A stretch of DNA of 64,000 nucleotides from Viridibacterium sediminicola (GTDB taxonomy: Bacteria; Pseudomonadota; Gammaproteobacteria; Burkholderiales; Rhodocyclaceae), in the NCBI RefSeq assembly GCF_039631295.1, contig NZ_JBDIVE010000005.1, positions 62,001 to 126,000 of the forward strand, read 5' to 3'. The notes beneath the pieces were generated by a model, which did not search any database, was not told the origin of the DNA, and was given only the letters and a program-made list of their open reading frames with translations. This document shows, piece after piece, positions 9,365 through 16,888 of this stretch. The position numbers and the translations under genes were made by a program. Position 1 is the first letter of the stretch; every line of letters begins with the position of its first letter.

Positions 9365-9589
9365 TTACTTGCTGGTGGCTGCGCTTTGCTTGATGTCCTG
9401 TCCCGAAGCCGTGATGTCCTTGGCGATACTGCTGAACTTGTCACGCAGCGCCGAAACAAACGCGCCGTCTGAGCCAAAGATCACGCCGATCGCAGCAGCC
9501 ATGGCGGCCGCAAGAATGCCGTACTCGATCGCGGTGACACCGCTCTCGTCACGCAGAAAAGCCCGGAGATGCTTGATGAAGGAAGTCAT
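9365..9589 (-). CDS. flp: Flp-type pilin, major subunit of the Tad pilus
   Basis: A 74-residue prepilin counted from the ATG at 9589. It has a basic leader, MTSFIKHLRAFLRDESG, then VTAIEYGILAAAMAAAIGVIF. Cleavage by TadV after Gly17 would give a mature pilin with Glu5-Tyr6, the hallmark pair of Flp pilins. An in-frame upstream start at 9652 would add 21 residues before the leader and is unlikely. An AAGG is placed about 9 nt before the chosen ATG. It is the first gene of the Tad operon. Confidence 0.94.
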   Translation of the reverse strand: MTSFIKHLRAFLRDESGVTAIEYGILAAAMAAAIGVIFGSDGAFVSALRDKFSSIAKDITASGQDIKQSAATSK

Positions 9590-10277
9590 GTTGGGGATGC
9601 CTTGTAATCTTATTAACGAATGGCGGGCGCTCACCACAACAAAGGAGGCCACCCGACAGTTCGCAATTAAGAAGCATTCTCACTTACAAGACAACAGGAC
9701 GACTATTAAGAACTCTTAACGTGCCCTAGCAAGTGGCGACAGAAACCAGTGGCCTGCCGCCGCGACACGCCCGCAGGCCACTAAACGCGGACAGCCCACG
9801 TCTTCACGCCCCAAGGGCTGTGGCGCCTTGCGGCGATGGAGACTTGGCGACCTGCACAGAAACCCCAACCGAGGCGCCACGAAATTGCATCGTGCGCATT
9901 GCATCAGCGGAGGGCGCTGCCTACTCCCTGATAATCAGTCAGCGCGATATCCACACGATCTGCGACGAGGATCATGACGGCACAGCCACCCTCCCCTGCG
10001 CGCCCGGCGAATGCGCCCATGGCGGGGCTGTTCTGCCCTCTCGCCCCCCAATAACGGCAGCCTGCGACTGCAATCAAACCTCGAAGACTCGTTGCAGACT
10101 AACGCCTGAATTTGCCTCAAGAAACGCTATGAGTTTGATCCGGCCAATTGCCAGTTGTGTGCAGCCCGGAGCCAACGTGGCCACCTGGCTGTAGCACAGG
10201 CCAGCTGCGTAGCAGTCCGTGCCATGTTGCATCGAAGGAGACGCCCGGCGCCAGCCTGCGAGCGGCTCACGCGCACG
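9590..10277. other. Gene-poor stretch between flp and the tRNA operon
   Basis: About 690 bp with no gene I can recognise. The part just upstream of flp must hold the Tad operon promoter. A weak sigma-70-like pair on the minus strand (TTGTCT, 17 nt, CTTAAT) lies about 100 bp before flp and is only a suggestion. A 153-codon open frame at 9733-10194 (plus strand, Cys/Pro/Ala-rich) and short minus-strand frames look like chance frames: no ribosome site, no familiar motif. I see no integrase, transposase or repeat here. Confidence 0.5.
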
Positions 10278-10314
10278 AAAATGAAAACGGCCCCGTGATC
10301 ACTCACGGGGCCGT
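10278..10314 (-). terminator. Rho-independent terminator of the tRNA operon
   Basis: A perfect 12-bp stem (10287-10298 paired with 10303-10314; ACGGCCCCGTGA arm) with a 4-nt loop. On the minus strand it is followed by a T-rich run, TTTTCATTTT, at 10278-10287. It lies 10 nt after the 3' end of tRNA-His, so it ends the Pro-Arg-His transcript. Confidence 0.93.
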
Positions 10315-10323
10315 TCGTATTTC

Positions 10324-10400
10324 TGGGGCGACATACCGGGTTCGAACCGGTGACACCTGGAATCACAATCCAGTGCTCTACCGACTGAGCTAATGCCGCC
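10324..10400 (-). tRNA. tRNA-His (GTG)
   Basis: A 77-nt tRNA with a 7-bp acceptor stem GCGGCAT/ATGTCGC and anticodon loop TTGTGAT, giving anticodon GTG. The His-specific extra G at -1 (position 10400) faces discriminator C73, and CCA is encoded. D- and T-arms (GGTTCGAACC core) are normal. It is the last gene of the three-tRNA transcript. Confidence 0.97.
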
Positions 10401-10451
10401 ACTGGGGTACTACAAATTACCTACTGCAATCTTACCACTACTTTTAAAACC

Positions 10452-10528
10452 TGGCCTGCCCGAAGGGAATCGAACCCCTAACCTACGGCTTAGAAGGCCG
10501 TTGCTCTATCCGGTTGAGCTACGGGCAG
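10452..10528 (-). tRNA. tRNA-Arg (TCT)
   Basis: A 77-nt tRNA with perfect acceptor stem CTGCCCG/CGGGCAG, anticodon stem ACGGC/GCCGT around CTTCTAA (anticodon TCT), discriminator G and encoded CCA. It reads AGA/AGG codons, which are rare in GC-rich genes. It is the middle gene of the Pro-Arg-His operon. Confidence 0.97.
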
Positions 10529-10577
10529 TCTTGCTTGCTTACCTTCGTGCCTACCGTCTTGGGCCAGACCCTTCGTA

Positions 10578-10654
10578 TGGTCGGGGTGGAGGGATTCGAA
10601 CTCTCGACATCTTGCTCCCAAAGCAAGCGCGCTACCGGGCTGCGCTACACCCCG
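10578..10654 (-). tRNA. tRNA-Pro (TGG)
   Basis: A 77-nt tRNA with acceptor stem CGGGGTG/CACCCCG, anticodon stem CTTGC/GCAAG around TTTGGGA (anticodon TGG), discriminator A and encoded CCA. It is the first gene of the operon; its 5' end is only about 10 nt after the -10 box, so the leader is very short. Confidence 0.97.
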
Positions 10655-10664
10655 AAGAGGCGGC

Positions 10665-10693
10665 ACTATAGGCACATCGATACGGCTTGTCAA
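10665..10693 (-). promoter_or_regulatory. Sigma-70 promoter of the tRNA operon
   Basis: On the minus strand: consensus -35 TTGACA (10688-10693), exactly 17 nt of spacer, and -10 TATAGT (10665-10670), followed by a GC-rich discriminator GCCGCC. Such discriminators are typical of stringently controlled stable-RNA promoters. The predicted start lies about 4 nt before tRNA-Pro. Confidence 0.9.
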
Positions 10694-10767
10694 ATTTTAA
10701 TGCGCGCCGTTCAAATAGCCTGACAGGGATGCAGGCGAAGCCGCCAACAGCCCTGCCCTGAAGCGTA

Positions 10768-11247
10768 TCAGTGGTGATGGCCGTGCGGGCCGTGCACGTG
10801 ACCGTGCGTGATTTCCTCAAGCGTTGCTTCACGCACATCGGCGATGGTGATGTCGAACAGCAGCGCCGAACCAGCCAGCGGATGATTGCCATCGACAACG
10901 ACCTTGCCGTCGGCGATGTCGGTGATGCGGAAGATCATGTCTTCCTCACCGTCTTCACCGACGCGCTCGAAAGCCATGCCCACTTCGATGTCGGCCGGGA
11001 ACAGCTTGGCGTCTTCGACCTGCACCAGCTCTTCGTCGTAATCGCCGAAAGCATCGTCCGGCTGCAGCTTGATCTGCAGCTTGTCACCCAGCTTCTTGCC
11101 GTGCAGGGTTTCTTCGATCAAGGGGAAAATGCCGTCGTAGCCGCCGTGCAGGTAGACGAGCGGCTGTGCGCCATCGTCAACGAGGTTGCCGTCCGGGTCA
11201 TGGACTTTGTAATCCAGCGTGACGACGGTATTTTTGACGATCTCCAT
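10768..11247 (-). CDS. slyD: SlyD-type FKBP peptidyl-prolyl isomerase
   Basis: A 159-residue SlyD: an FKBP domain split by an insert-in-flap (IF) chaperone domain. Visible hallmarks are the N-terminal VTLDYKVHDPDGNLVD, the FKBP loop LHGGYDGIFPLIEETLHGK, LQPDDAFGDYDEELV, the IF domain to about 125, and NHPLAGSALLFDITI. The His-rich tail (HGHVHGPHGHHH) is a likely metal-binding end but is shorter than in E. coli SlyD. It acts in the cytoplasm as folding catalyst and metallochaperone. Its first 50 bp overlap the 3' end of the upstream peroxiredoxin gene in another frame. Confidence 0.94.
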   Translation of the reverse strand: MEIVKNTVVTLDYKVHDPDGNLVDDGAQPLVYLHGGYDGIFPLIEETLHGKKLGDKLQIKLQPDDAFGDYDEELVQVEDAKLFPADIEVGMAFERVGEDGEEDMIFRITDIADGKVVVDGNHPLAGSALLFDITIADVREATLEEITHGHVHGPHGHHH

Positions 11248-11806
11248 GCTTACTCCTGGTCAGTTCTTTCAATGATTGCAGCACTGCTGCGAGATGATCT
11301 TGCGCGCCTGCGTCGTGAAACACATCATGGATCACGCCATCGCGGCCAATGATGAAGCTTGCACGCTGCACTGAAGCCCTGGGCACACCGCCAACGTCGA
11401 GCTGCTCGAAAACGCCGTAGAGACGGCAGACTTCGGCCTCTTCATCGGAGAGCAGCTGCATGGCCAGGCCATGTGCGTCCCGGTAAGCTGCATGCCGCTG
11501 ACAGCTGTCTAGACTGACTCCCACCATGACCGCATCGCAGTCTGCAAACGCTGACTCGTTATCGGAGTACTGGATCGCCTGGCGCGTGCAGGATGGCATC
11601 CCGTTGCGCGGATAGAAGTAAAGTACGACATTGTGACGGCTGATCGCATCGGCCAGATCAAACATGCACATGTCTGCATCTGGCAAGGTGAAAATCGGCG
11701 CGAGGCTTCCCGGAACAAGCATGCCGCCCGTGGCTTGCAGGGCAGATTGTACGCCGAGAGACGGCGACTGCGGGATGCTGCGATACTCCGTCGTAGACCA
11801 GGCCAT
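11198..11806 (-). CDS. Bcp/PrxQ-like peroxiredoxin with altered active-site motif
   Basis: This 202-residue thioredoxin-fold protein is of the AhpC/TSA (PrxQ/Bcp) family. The start at 11806 has a GAGGAGAA Shine-Dalgarno; an upstream in-frame start at 11824 lies before it. The core begins near LVPGSLAPIFTLPDADM and the active-site loop reads YPRNGMPSC, with peroxidatic Cys73. The family motif PxxxTxxC has Met (residue 70) where Thr/Ser is expected. A GVSLDSCQRHAAYRDAHGL segment matches the Bcp pattern of a second conserved strand. The C-terminal 17 codons overlap slyD. Peroxidase activity is therefore uncertain. Confidence 0.8.
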   Translation of the reverse strand: MAWSTTEYRSIPQSPSLGVQSALQATGGMLVPGSLAPIFTLPDADMCMFDLADAISRHNVVLYFYPRNGMPSCTRQAIQYSDNESAFADCDAVMVGVSLDSCQRHAAYRDAHGLAMQLLSDEEAEVCRLYGVFEQLDVGGVPRASVQRASFIIGRDGVIHDVFHDAGAQDHLAAVLQSLKELTRSKHGDRQKYRRHAGLQSP

Positions 11807-11928
11807 CGTGTTCTCCTCAAGCACTCACACTCTCTGGATAGTCAACGACTGCGCCGCGCACAAGTTATATACCGACAAACCTGCACGCGCGCGCACTTTG
11901 TTGCGTAAAGCACCACAGCGCCACAGCG

Positions 11929-14274
11929 CTAGCGGATGCTGACCTTGCGCACCTGGACCATGTCGGTCATGCCTGCCAGCACTTTCTCGATGCCATCCTG
12001 GCGCAAGGTACGCATGCCATCGTTCAACGCTGCCGTCAGCAGCTCGGAAACCAGTGCGCGGGTCTGGATCAGGCGCTTGGCCGTATCGGTGCCGAGCATC
12101 AGCTCATGCAGGCCGATCCGGCCGCGATATCCAGTGTTATTGCACTCGACACAACCGACCGGCCTGACCAGGGAGAACTGGCCATTCTCGTCGGCATATT
12201 GTTTTCGCCAATCGTCCAGAATGGCCTCACGCGCCGCCTGCGGATCAGCCATGAAACGCGGGCTGTGGCGCAAGTCTTCGCAGTACTCGTCGAGCAGGGT
12301 ATTGATTTCCGCCTCGTCGGCCACGTAGGACTCACCGCAGCTGCGGCACAGGCGCCGCGTCAGGCGCTGGGCCAACACGCCGAGCAAGGCATCGGCAAAG
12401 TTGAAGGGATCCATACCCATGTCGAGCAGGCGCACGATGGATTCCGGCGCGCTATTGGTGTGCAGGGTGGAGAACACCAGGTGGCCCGTCAGCGAGGCTT
12501 CCAGACCGATGGACACGGTTTCCACATCACGCATTTCGCCGACCATGATGACATCCGGGTCGGCACGCAAAAACGCACGCATGACTACCGGAAAATCCAG
12601 CCCCGCCTTGCGATTGACCTGCACCTGACGCAGGCCTTTCTGGGTGATTTCGACCGGATCTTCAGCGGTCCAGATCTTGGTATCCGGCTTGTTGATGTGC
12701 TTGAGGATGGAGTGCAGCGTCGTCGTCTTGCCCGAGCCAGTCGGGCCGCAGACGAAAAAGATGCCATAGGGTTTGGAGATGGTTTCCTTGAGGCGGAACA
12801 GATTATGGTCCGACAACGACAACGCGCTCAGCGGAATCGGCTCCCCCTGCTGCAACAGACGCATGACGACATCTTCCATCCCGCCAGCGGTGGGAATGGT
12901 TGCCACACGCAGCTCCAGATCGAGCGGGCCGTACTTGCGGAAGCGGATCTTGCCATCCTGCGGCTTGCGGCGCTCGGAAATGTCGAGTTCGGACATGATC
13001 TTGATGCGCGCCACCAGGGCATTGCGATAGCTCGCAGGCACCTCGATGTAGGGCGTGAGCATGCCGTCGACGCGGAAGCGCACAAGGGTCTTTTCCTTGC
13101 CGGGCCGCGGCTCGATGTGGATATCGGAAGCGCCCTGGCGATGCGCATCGACAATGATGCGATTGACCAGCTTGACCAGCTCGTTGTCCGAAGCGGCGTT
13201 GAAATCTTCAGTGGTCGGCGCTTCGCCGTCCTCACTCATATCGGAAAGCAGATCGCCGACCGAGAAATCATCCGCCACCTGCTCGAAGAATTGCGCCACC
13301 GTGCGTGTAAATTCGCGCCGGCTGCACACGCGGTAAAGCAGCTTGGCGTGCTGGAACACGTTCTGCGCCACCCGCGAGCCCATCACCTGCCCGGGATCAA
13401 CGGCCAGGATCACGATCCCTTCGGCATTCTCTTCCAGCGGCAACCATTGATTCTGCTCGGCGTATTCGCGTTTGAGATTGCGCAGCAGATCCATCGGACG
13501 GATGCGATCTGCGTGGAAGGCTTCGTACGGCACGCCATAGAACTTGGACATCGACTCACCGAGCTCGGCGAGTGAACAACCACAGGCGTCGAGCAGATAA
13601 TCTTCGAGATCCACGCCCTGCTGGCGGGCTTTTTCAGCCAGCTCCTCCAGCTGCTGACCGCTCAGGCTGCCACTGCGCACCAGCAGATCGAACTTGGAAT
13701 GCAGCGGCGCCTCGGCCTTGAGCAATTGCGCGAAGACCGCCGAGAGCGTTTGCGTCAGCGCCAGCAAGCCCTCCTCTTCGATCGCCGAGAAGGGCTGCGC
13801 ATCGATGGTGTTGATCAGCTGCACAACGCCGATCAGCTGCTGGCTCTGCACATTGATCAGGGGTGCCGCCAGCATCTGCTTGGTGCGTGCGCCGCTGCGC
13901 TCATCCACGTCCTGGCGGAATTCAAGCTCGGACGAGATCGCACGCAGCTCCGCTTCGTCATAGACGTTGCAGATATTGAGCAGCTGGCGTCGCGCCGCCA
14001 CGCAGCCGACAATCGATTTTTCGGAGATGGGGACACGCACCGTGCGTGCTACATGCTGTCCGGTTTTCAGACGCGCGGAAACCGTCGTCCCGGAATCATC
14101 CACGATATAAATCGCGAAGCGCTCGGCACCGAACAGCGCACAGACATCGACCGCCACCGCTGCGATGGCGCCATCGATGTTATGGGTTTCCTGTACCCGG
14201 GCGGTCAACGCCTGCAGCCCTTTGAAGAAGGCCAGACGCCTTGCCATCGCATTGGGCTTGGGACTCAGACTCAT
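11929..14274 (-). CDS. GAF-domain GspE/PilB-type secretion ATPase
   Basis: This 781-residue protein fuses a GAF sensor domain (about 25-190) to a GspE_N/MshEN-like domain (about 195-265) and a type II/IV secretion ATPase (about 365-760). The ATPase has Walker A GPTGSGKT (510-517), an Asp box AEDPVEI, Walker B DPDVIMVGEMRD (572-583), the His box TLHTNSAPESI, and a zinc-type four-Cys module (CRSC ... CVEC) whose two halves are spaced unusually far apart. No other pilus or type II genes are adjacent; instead a phosphodiesterase-like protein and an FHA protein lie directly upstream. It may power a pilus or secretion machine encoded elsewhere. GAF domains often bind cyclic nucleotides; the ligand here is unknown. 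Confidence 0.85.
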   Translation of the reverse strand: MSLSPKPNAMARRLAFFKGLQALTARVQETHNIDGAIAAVAVDVCALFGAERFAIYIVDDSGTTVSARLKTGQHVARTVRVPISEKSIVGCVAARRQLLNICNVYDEAELRAISSELEFRQDVDERSGARTKQMLAAPLINVQSQQLIGVVQLINTIDAQPFSAIEEEGLLALTQTLSAVFAQLLKAEAPLHSKFDLLVRSGSLSGQQLEELAEKARQQGVDLEDYLLDACGCSLAELGESMSKFYGVPYEAFHADRIRPMDLLRNLKREYAEQNQWLPLEENAEGIVILAVDPGQVMGSRVAQNVFQHAKLLYRVCSRREFTRTVAQFFEQVADDFSVGDLLSDMSEDGEAPTTEDFNAASDNELVKLVNRIIVDAHRQGASDIHIEPRPGKEKTLVRFRVDGMLTPYIEVPASYRNALVARIKIMSELDISERRKPQDGKIRFRKYGPLDLELRVATIPTAGGMEDVVMRLLQQGEPIPLSALSLSDHNLFRLKETISKPYGIFFVCGPTGSGKTTTLHSILKHINKPDTKIWTAEDPVEITQKGLRQVQVNRKAGLDFPVVMRAFLRADPDVIMVGEMRDVETVSIGLEASLTGHLVFSTLHTNSAPESIVRLLDMGMDPFNFADALLGVLAQRLTRRLCRSCGESYVADEAEINTLLDEYCEDLRHSPRFMADPQAAREAILDDWRKQYADENGQFSLVRPVGCVECNNTGYRGRIGLHELMLGTDTAKRLIQTRALVSELLTAALNDGMRTLRQDGIEKVLAGMTDMVQVRKVSIR

Positions 14275-14330
14275 ACCATCTCCACACGACTAGGGGTCAA
14301 ACAGCTTTAACGGCAGGAGCGCATAGTACT

Positions 14331-15104
14331 TCAGTCTTGCAGCACAAATCGTTGCTCATTGCTGAGCAAGGCAGGCTTGAGGGTGCCAAATCCAAGCGCC
14401 AGTTCGCGCGCGATCACGTCCTGCATGCCCGGTTTGAGATGGGTCACGAATACCTCGGGCTGCACTTTGAGGCGCGAGAGCATCAGGCGCAAGGTACTCG
14501 GGCACATGTGCCGCGCCGCCAGCGCCAGATCGTGCTGCGCATCGGCAAAAGCTGTTTCGACCAACAGATAGCGTAAATCGCTGATGCCATTGAGCGCCTC
14601 GATCAAGGGCTCGCACAGCCCGGTATCACCGCTGAAGGCCAGACTCCCGCCACGTCCGCTGACGCAATAGCCAACCGCCGGCACCGAGTGCAAGGCCGGC
14701 AGTGCGGTGATCAGACGCTGCCCCAGGCGGATGGTCTCGCCAACCTCCATGACCTGCAGCCGCAGATAGGGATGTTCGCGATCCGGAATCGCAGTGAAAT
14801 CCGGCCACACCAGCCAGTTGAAGATGTGCGCACGCAGAATGTGAACGGTTTCAGCACAGGCGTGCACCGTAATCGGCTGGCTGCGGAACTCCCCCACCGT
14901 GTCGACCAGCAGCGGCAAGAGCGCGATATGGTCGAGATGGGAATGGGTAATGAAGACGTGGTTGATCTTCAGCAGCGACTCAAAGGAGAGTACCGACAAA
15001 CCGGTACCGCAGTCGATCAGGACATCTTCGTCGAGCAACAGGGAAGTCGTCCTGGTCGCCAGACCACCGATGCCGCCACTACAGCCCAGGACCCGAATTT
15101 CCAT
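14331..15104 (-). CDS. Metallo-beta-lactamase-fold protein, cyclic-nucleotide phosphodiesterase-like
   Basis: A 257-residue cytoplasmic hydrolase of the metallo-beta-lactamase fold. The metal motif HSHLDH is at residues 54-59, preceded by a dinuclear-site strand VLIDCGTGL. Further ligand regions are LAFSGDTGLCEPLIE and VTHLKPG. The N-terminus (MEIRVLGCSGGIGG) and overall pattern resemble class II 3',5'-cyclic-nucleotide phosphodiesterases (CpdA is a different fold) and RNase Z-like enzymes. Substrate is not proven. It is flanked by the FHA gene (21 bp upstream) and the GAF-ATPase gene (56 bp downstream) on the same strand. Confidence 0.75.
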   Translation of the reverse strand: MEIRVLGCSGGIGGLATRTTSLLLDEDVLIDCGTGLSVLSFESLLKINHVFITHSHLDHIALLPLLVDTVGEFRSQPITVHACAETVHILRAHIFNWLVWPDFTAIPDREHPYLRLQVMEVGETIRLGQRLITALPALHSVPAVGYCVSGRGGSLAFSGDTGLCEPLIEALNGISDLRYLLVETAFADAQHDLALAARHMCPSTLRLMLSRLKVQPEVFVTHLKPGMQDVIARELALGFGTLKPALLSNEQRFVLQD

Positions 15105-15125
15105 GGCCAGCCGCGCGCTGCTGCC

Positions 15126-15875
15126 TCAGCCAAGCGGCCGCAGATAAAAGCCCATTTTTACGCCGGCCAGCTCAATCACATCCTGATCAACCAGAAGATG
15201 GGCCTGGGCATCGATCTGCCGACCATTGACGATAGGGAAGCTGCCCCCTTCGACATGAGTAATGAAGTAGCCGTGCGGGCGACGCGTGATGACCGCCACT
15301 TGAGTCCCGGGTTTTCCCAGCGTCGTCAGAGACTTGGAGAGCTCGAGCTCGCGCCCGGCATTTTTCCCGGAGAGGATCTGCACCATCCCCACCGCCTGGT
15401 CCGGCTTGGTTTTGAGCATGTCGCCCGGTGCGGCCCAGCTCGTAGCCGTCCCGATATCTGCGGCCACGGTCTCGGTGCCAAAACCCACCATGGTCTCGGT
15501 ATGGCCACGCGGCGCAGCGGCCAGCGGATCCGGCTCGGGCACGCCGACAAAGGCCTTGTCGAAGGTGCTCGAGGACATGAACTCGGCGCTTTCCTTGATG
15601 AACTTGAGGCGGTACTTGCCCAGTTCCACCATGTCACCGTCCTTGAGCACATGCTTCTTGACCGGCTGACCATTGACATAGGTGCCATTGGTGCTGTTCA
15701 GGTCTTCCAGAAACGCATCATCGAGAATGACGACGATGATCGCATGCTCGCCACTGATCGCCAGATTGTCGATCTGGATGTCGTTGTGCGGCTTGCGGCC
15801 AATGCTCGTCCGCTCCTTGATCAAGGTGATTTCCTTGAGGACCAGACCATCCATGCTCAGAATCAGCTTTGCCAT
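15126..15875 (-). CDS. FHA-domain protein
   Basis: A 249-residue protein with a clear FHA domain at about 1-95: TSIGRKPHNDIQIDN, SGEHAIIV and LEDLNSTNGTYVNG contain the conserved phospho-Thr-binding Gly-Arg, Ser-x-x-His and Asn residues. A linker (about 96-150) is followed by a second FHA-like region (AGRELELSKSLTTLGKPG ... IVNGRQI) lacking the canonical Arg and Ser-x-x-His, so it is probably degenerate. FHA proteins read Thr phosphorylation, but no Ser/Thr kinase lies in this window. It appears to be first in a three-gene unit with the phosphodiesterase-like protein and the GAF-ATPase. Confidence 0.87.
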   Translation of the reverse strand: MAKLILSMDGLVLKEITLIKERTSIGRKPHNDIQIDNLAISGEHAIIVVILDDAFLEDLNSTNGTYVNGQPVKKHVLKDGDMVELGKYRLKFIKESAEFMSSSTFDKAFVGVPEPDPLAAAPRGHTETMVGFGTETVAADIGTATSWAAPGDMLKTKPDQAVGMVQILSGKNAGRELELSKSLTTLGKPGTQVAVITRRPHGYFITHVEGGSFPIVNGRQIDAQAHLLVDQDVIELAGVKMGFYLRPLG

Positions 15876-16128
15876 CTTTTCCCCGAACTCGACGTCATCA
15901 GGCCACCTGCAGCCACGCCACCGGCAAACCCAGCCCGATCAAGCACTGTATGGACAGACTGGCGGGAGCGATCCTCATCATTTCGGCCGCTCGCGCCATA
16001 GCTTGAGGCAAGCGCCCAGCTTTGCAGCGATGCCGGGCCAAGCGCCAATGATAACCGCCCTGCGGGCGCCGCTCCATGACAAAGCGTCACCGACCGGCCT
16101 GCAAGCTCCGGGCCGGGCAGTCGCACCA
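15876..16128. other. Intergenic stretch upstream of the FHA gene
   Basis: About 250 bp between the terC stop and the FHA gene start, both on the minus strand. It must hold the promoter of the FHA/phosphodiesterase/ATPase unit, but I see no convincing promoter boxes, terminator or small gene. Confidence 0.4.
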
Positions 16129-16827
16129 TCAAGTCGATGCGTCACGCCGGCGCAAGAACCATTGCCAATTCCCCAACACCAGAACAAGCAATGCCCCCGC
16201 CAGCGGCAGACCATAATGCAACCACTCAACACCGCTGAACCAGGCGGACAGCGCCGATTCGCCCAACAGCATCTCACCTGCGATCCAGCCAAGCAACATG
16301 CCGCCAAAGGTAATCACCCAAGGGAAACGCTCCATCAGGCGCATGACCAGCTGGCTACCGAAAACAATGATGGGAATGCTCACCAACAATCCAAAGATAA
16401 CGAGCGGCATGCGATGCCCGCCAGCGGTCTCGGCTGCGCCAGCAATCGCGATCACATTATCGACACTCATCACCAGATCAGCCACGATGACTGTTCGCAC
16501 GGCAGCCAGCAAGCGATCACTGGGCTCGATATTATCGTGCTCATCATCCCCTTGCCCCAGCAACTTGCAGCCAATCCAAATCAACAGCAGGGCTCCGCAC
16601 AGCTTCAAAAACGGCAGCTGCAGCAAACTGAGCGCAAAGAAAATCAACACCACTCTCAACAAGACGGCGCCGGCGGTTCCCCACAAAACCCCTTTGAGGC
16701 GCAGATGGTCCGGCAGCCTTCGACAGGCCAATGCAATGACCACCGCATTATCGCCACCCAGCAAAATATCGATCATGATGATCTGCCCGACCGCAATAAA
16801 AAAGTCCGGCGTCAAAAACTGTTCCAT
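16129..16827 (-). CDS. TerC-family integral membrane protein (YjbE-like)
   Basis: A 232-residue inner-membrane protein with about seven hydrophobic helices. The two internal-repeat motifs of the TerC family are present: DILLGGDNAVVIALA and DLVMSVDNVIAIAGA, with acidic residues buried in helices 1 and 4. Related proteins export Mn2+ or support metalation of exported enzymes. The ATG at 16827 has GGAGGT 4 nt upstream; a TTG at 16839 would overlap this site. The gene starts 11 bp after the sucCD terminator on the same strand. Confidence 0.88.
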   Translation of the reverse strand: MEQFLTPDFFIAVGQIIMIDILLGGDNAVVIALACRRLPDHLRLKGVLWGTAGAVLLRVVLIFFALSLLQLPFLKLCGALLLIWIGCKLLGQGDDEHDNIEPSDRLLAAVRTVIVADLVMSVDNVIAIAGAAETAGGHRMPLVIFGLLVSIPIIVFGSQLVMRLMERFPWVITFGGMLLGWIAGEMLLGESALSAWFSGVEWLHYGLPLAGALLVLVLGNWQWFLRRRDAST

Positions 16828-16837
16828 CTGTACCTCC

Positions 16838-16865
16838 AAAAAAAGGGCCGCATAAGCGGCCCTTT
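16838..16865 (-). terminator. Rho-independent terminator after sucCD
   Basis: A perfect 10-bp stem (16842-16851 with 16856-16865, arm AAAGGGCCGC) and a 4-nt loop. On the minus strand the stem runs into seven T. It lies 23 bp after the sucD stop and its T-run abuts the terC Shine-Dalgarno. Confidence 0.92.
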
Positions 16866-16888
16866 ATGCCCATCACAACAGATTCAAA

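Noticed and set aside
9733..10194. A 153-codon Cys-rich frame upstream of the tRNA operon
   Set aside because: GTG start without ribosome site, no domain, and low-quality composition; kept only as a note on the gene-poor stretch.
14331..15104. RNase Z or glyoxalase II for the metallo-beta-lactamase-fold protein
   Set aside because: The HSHLDH motif is shared, but the rest (MEIRVLGCSGGIGG start, LPALHSVPAVGY) fits the class II phosphodiesterase-like pattern better; substrate still unproven.
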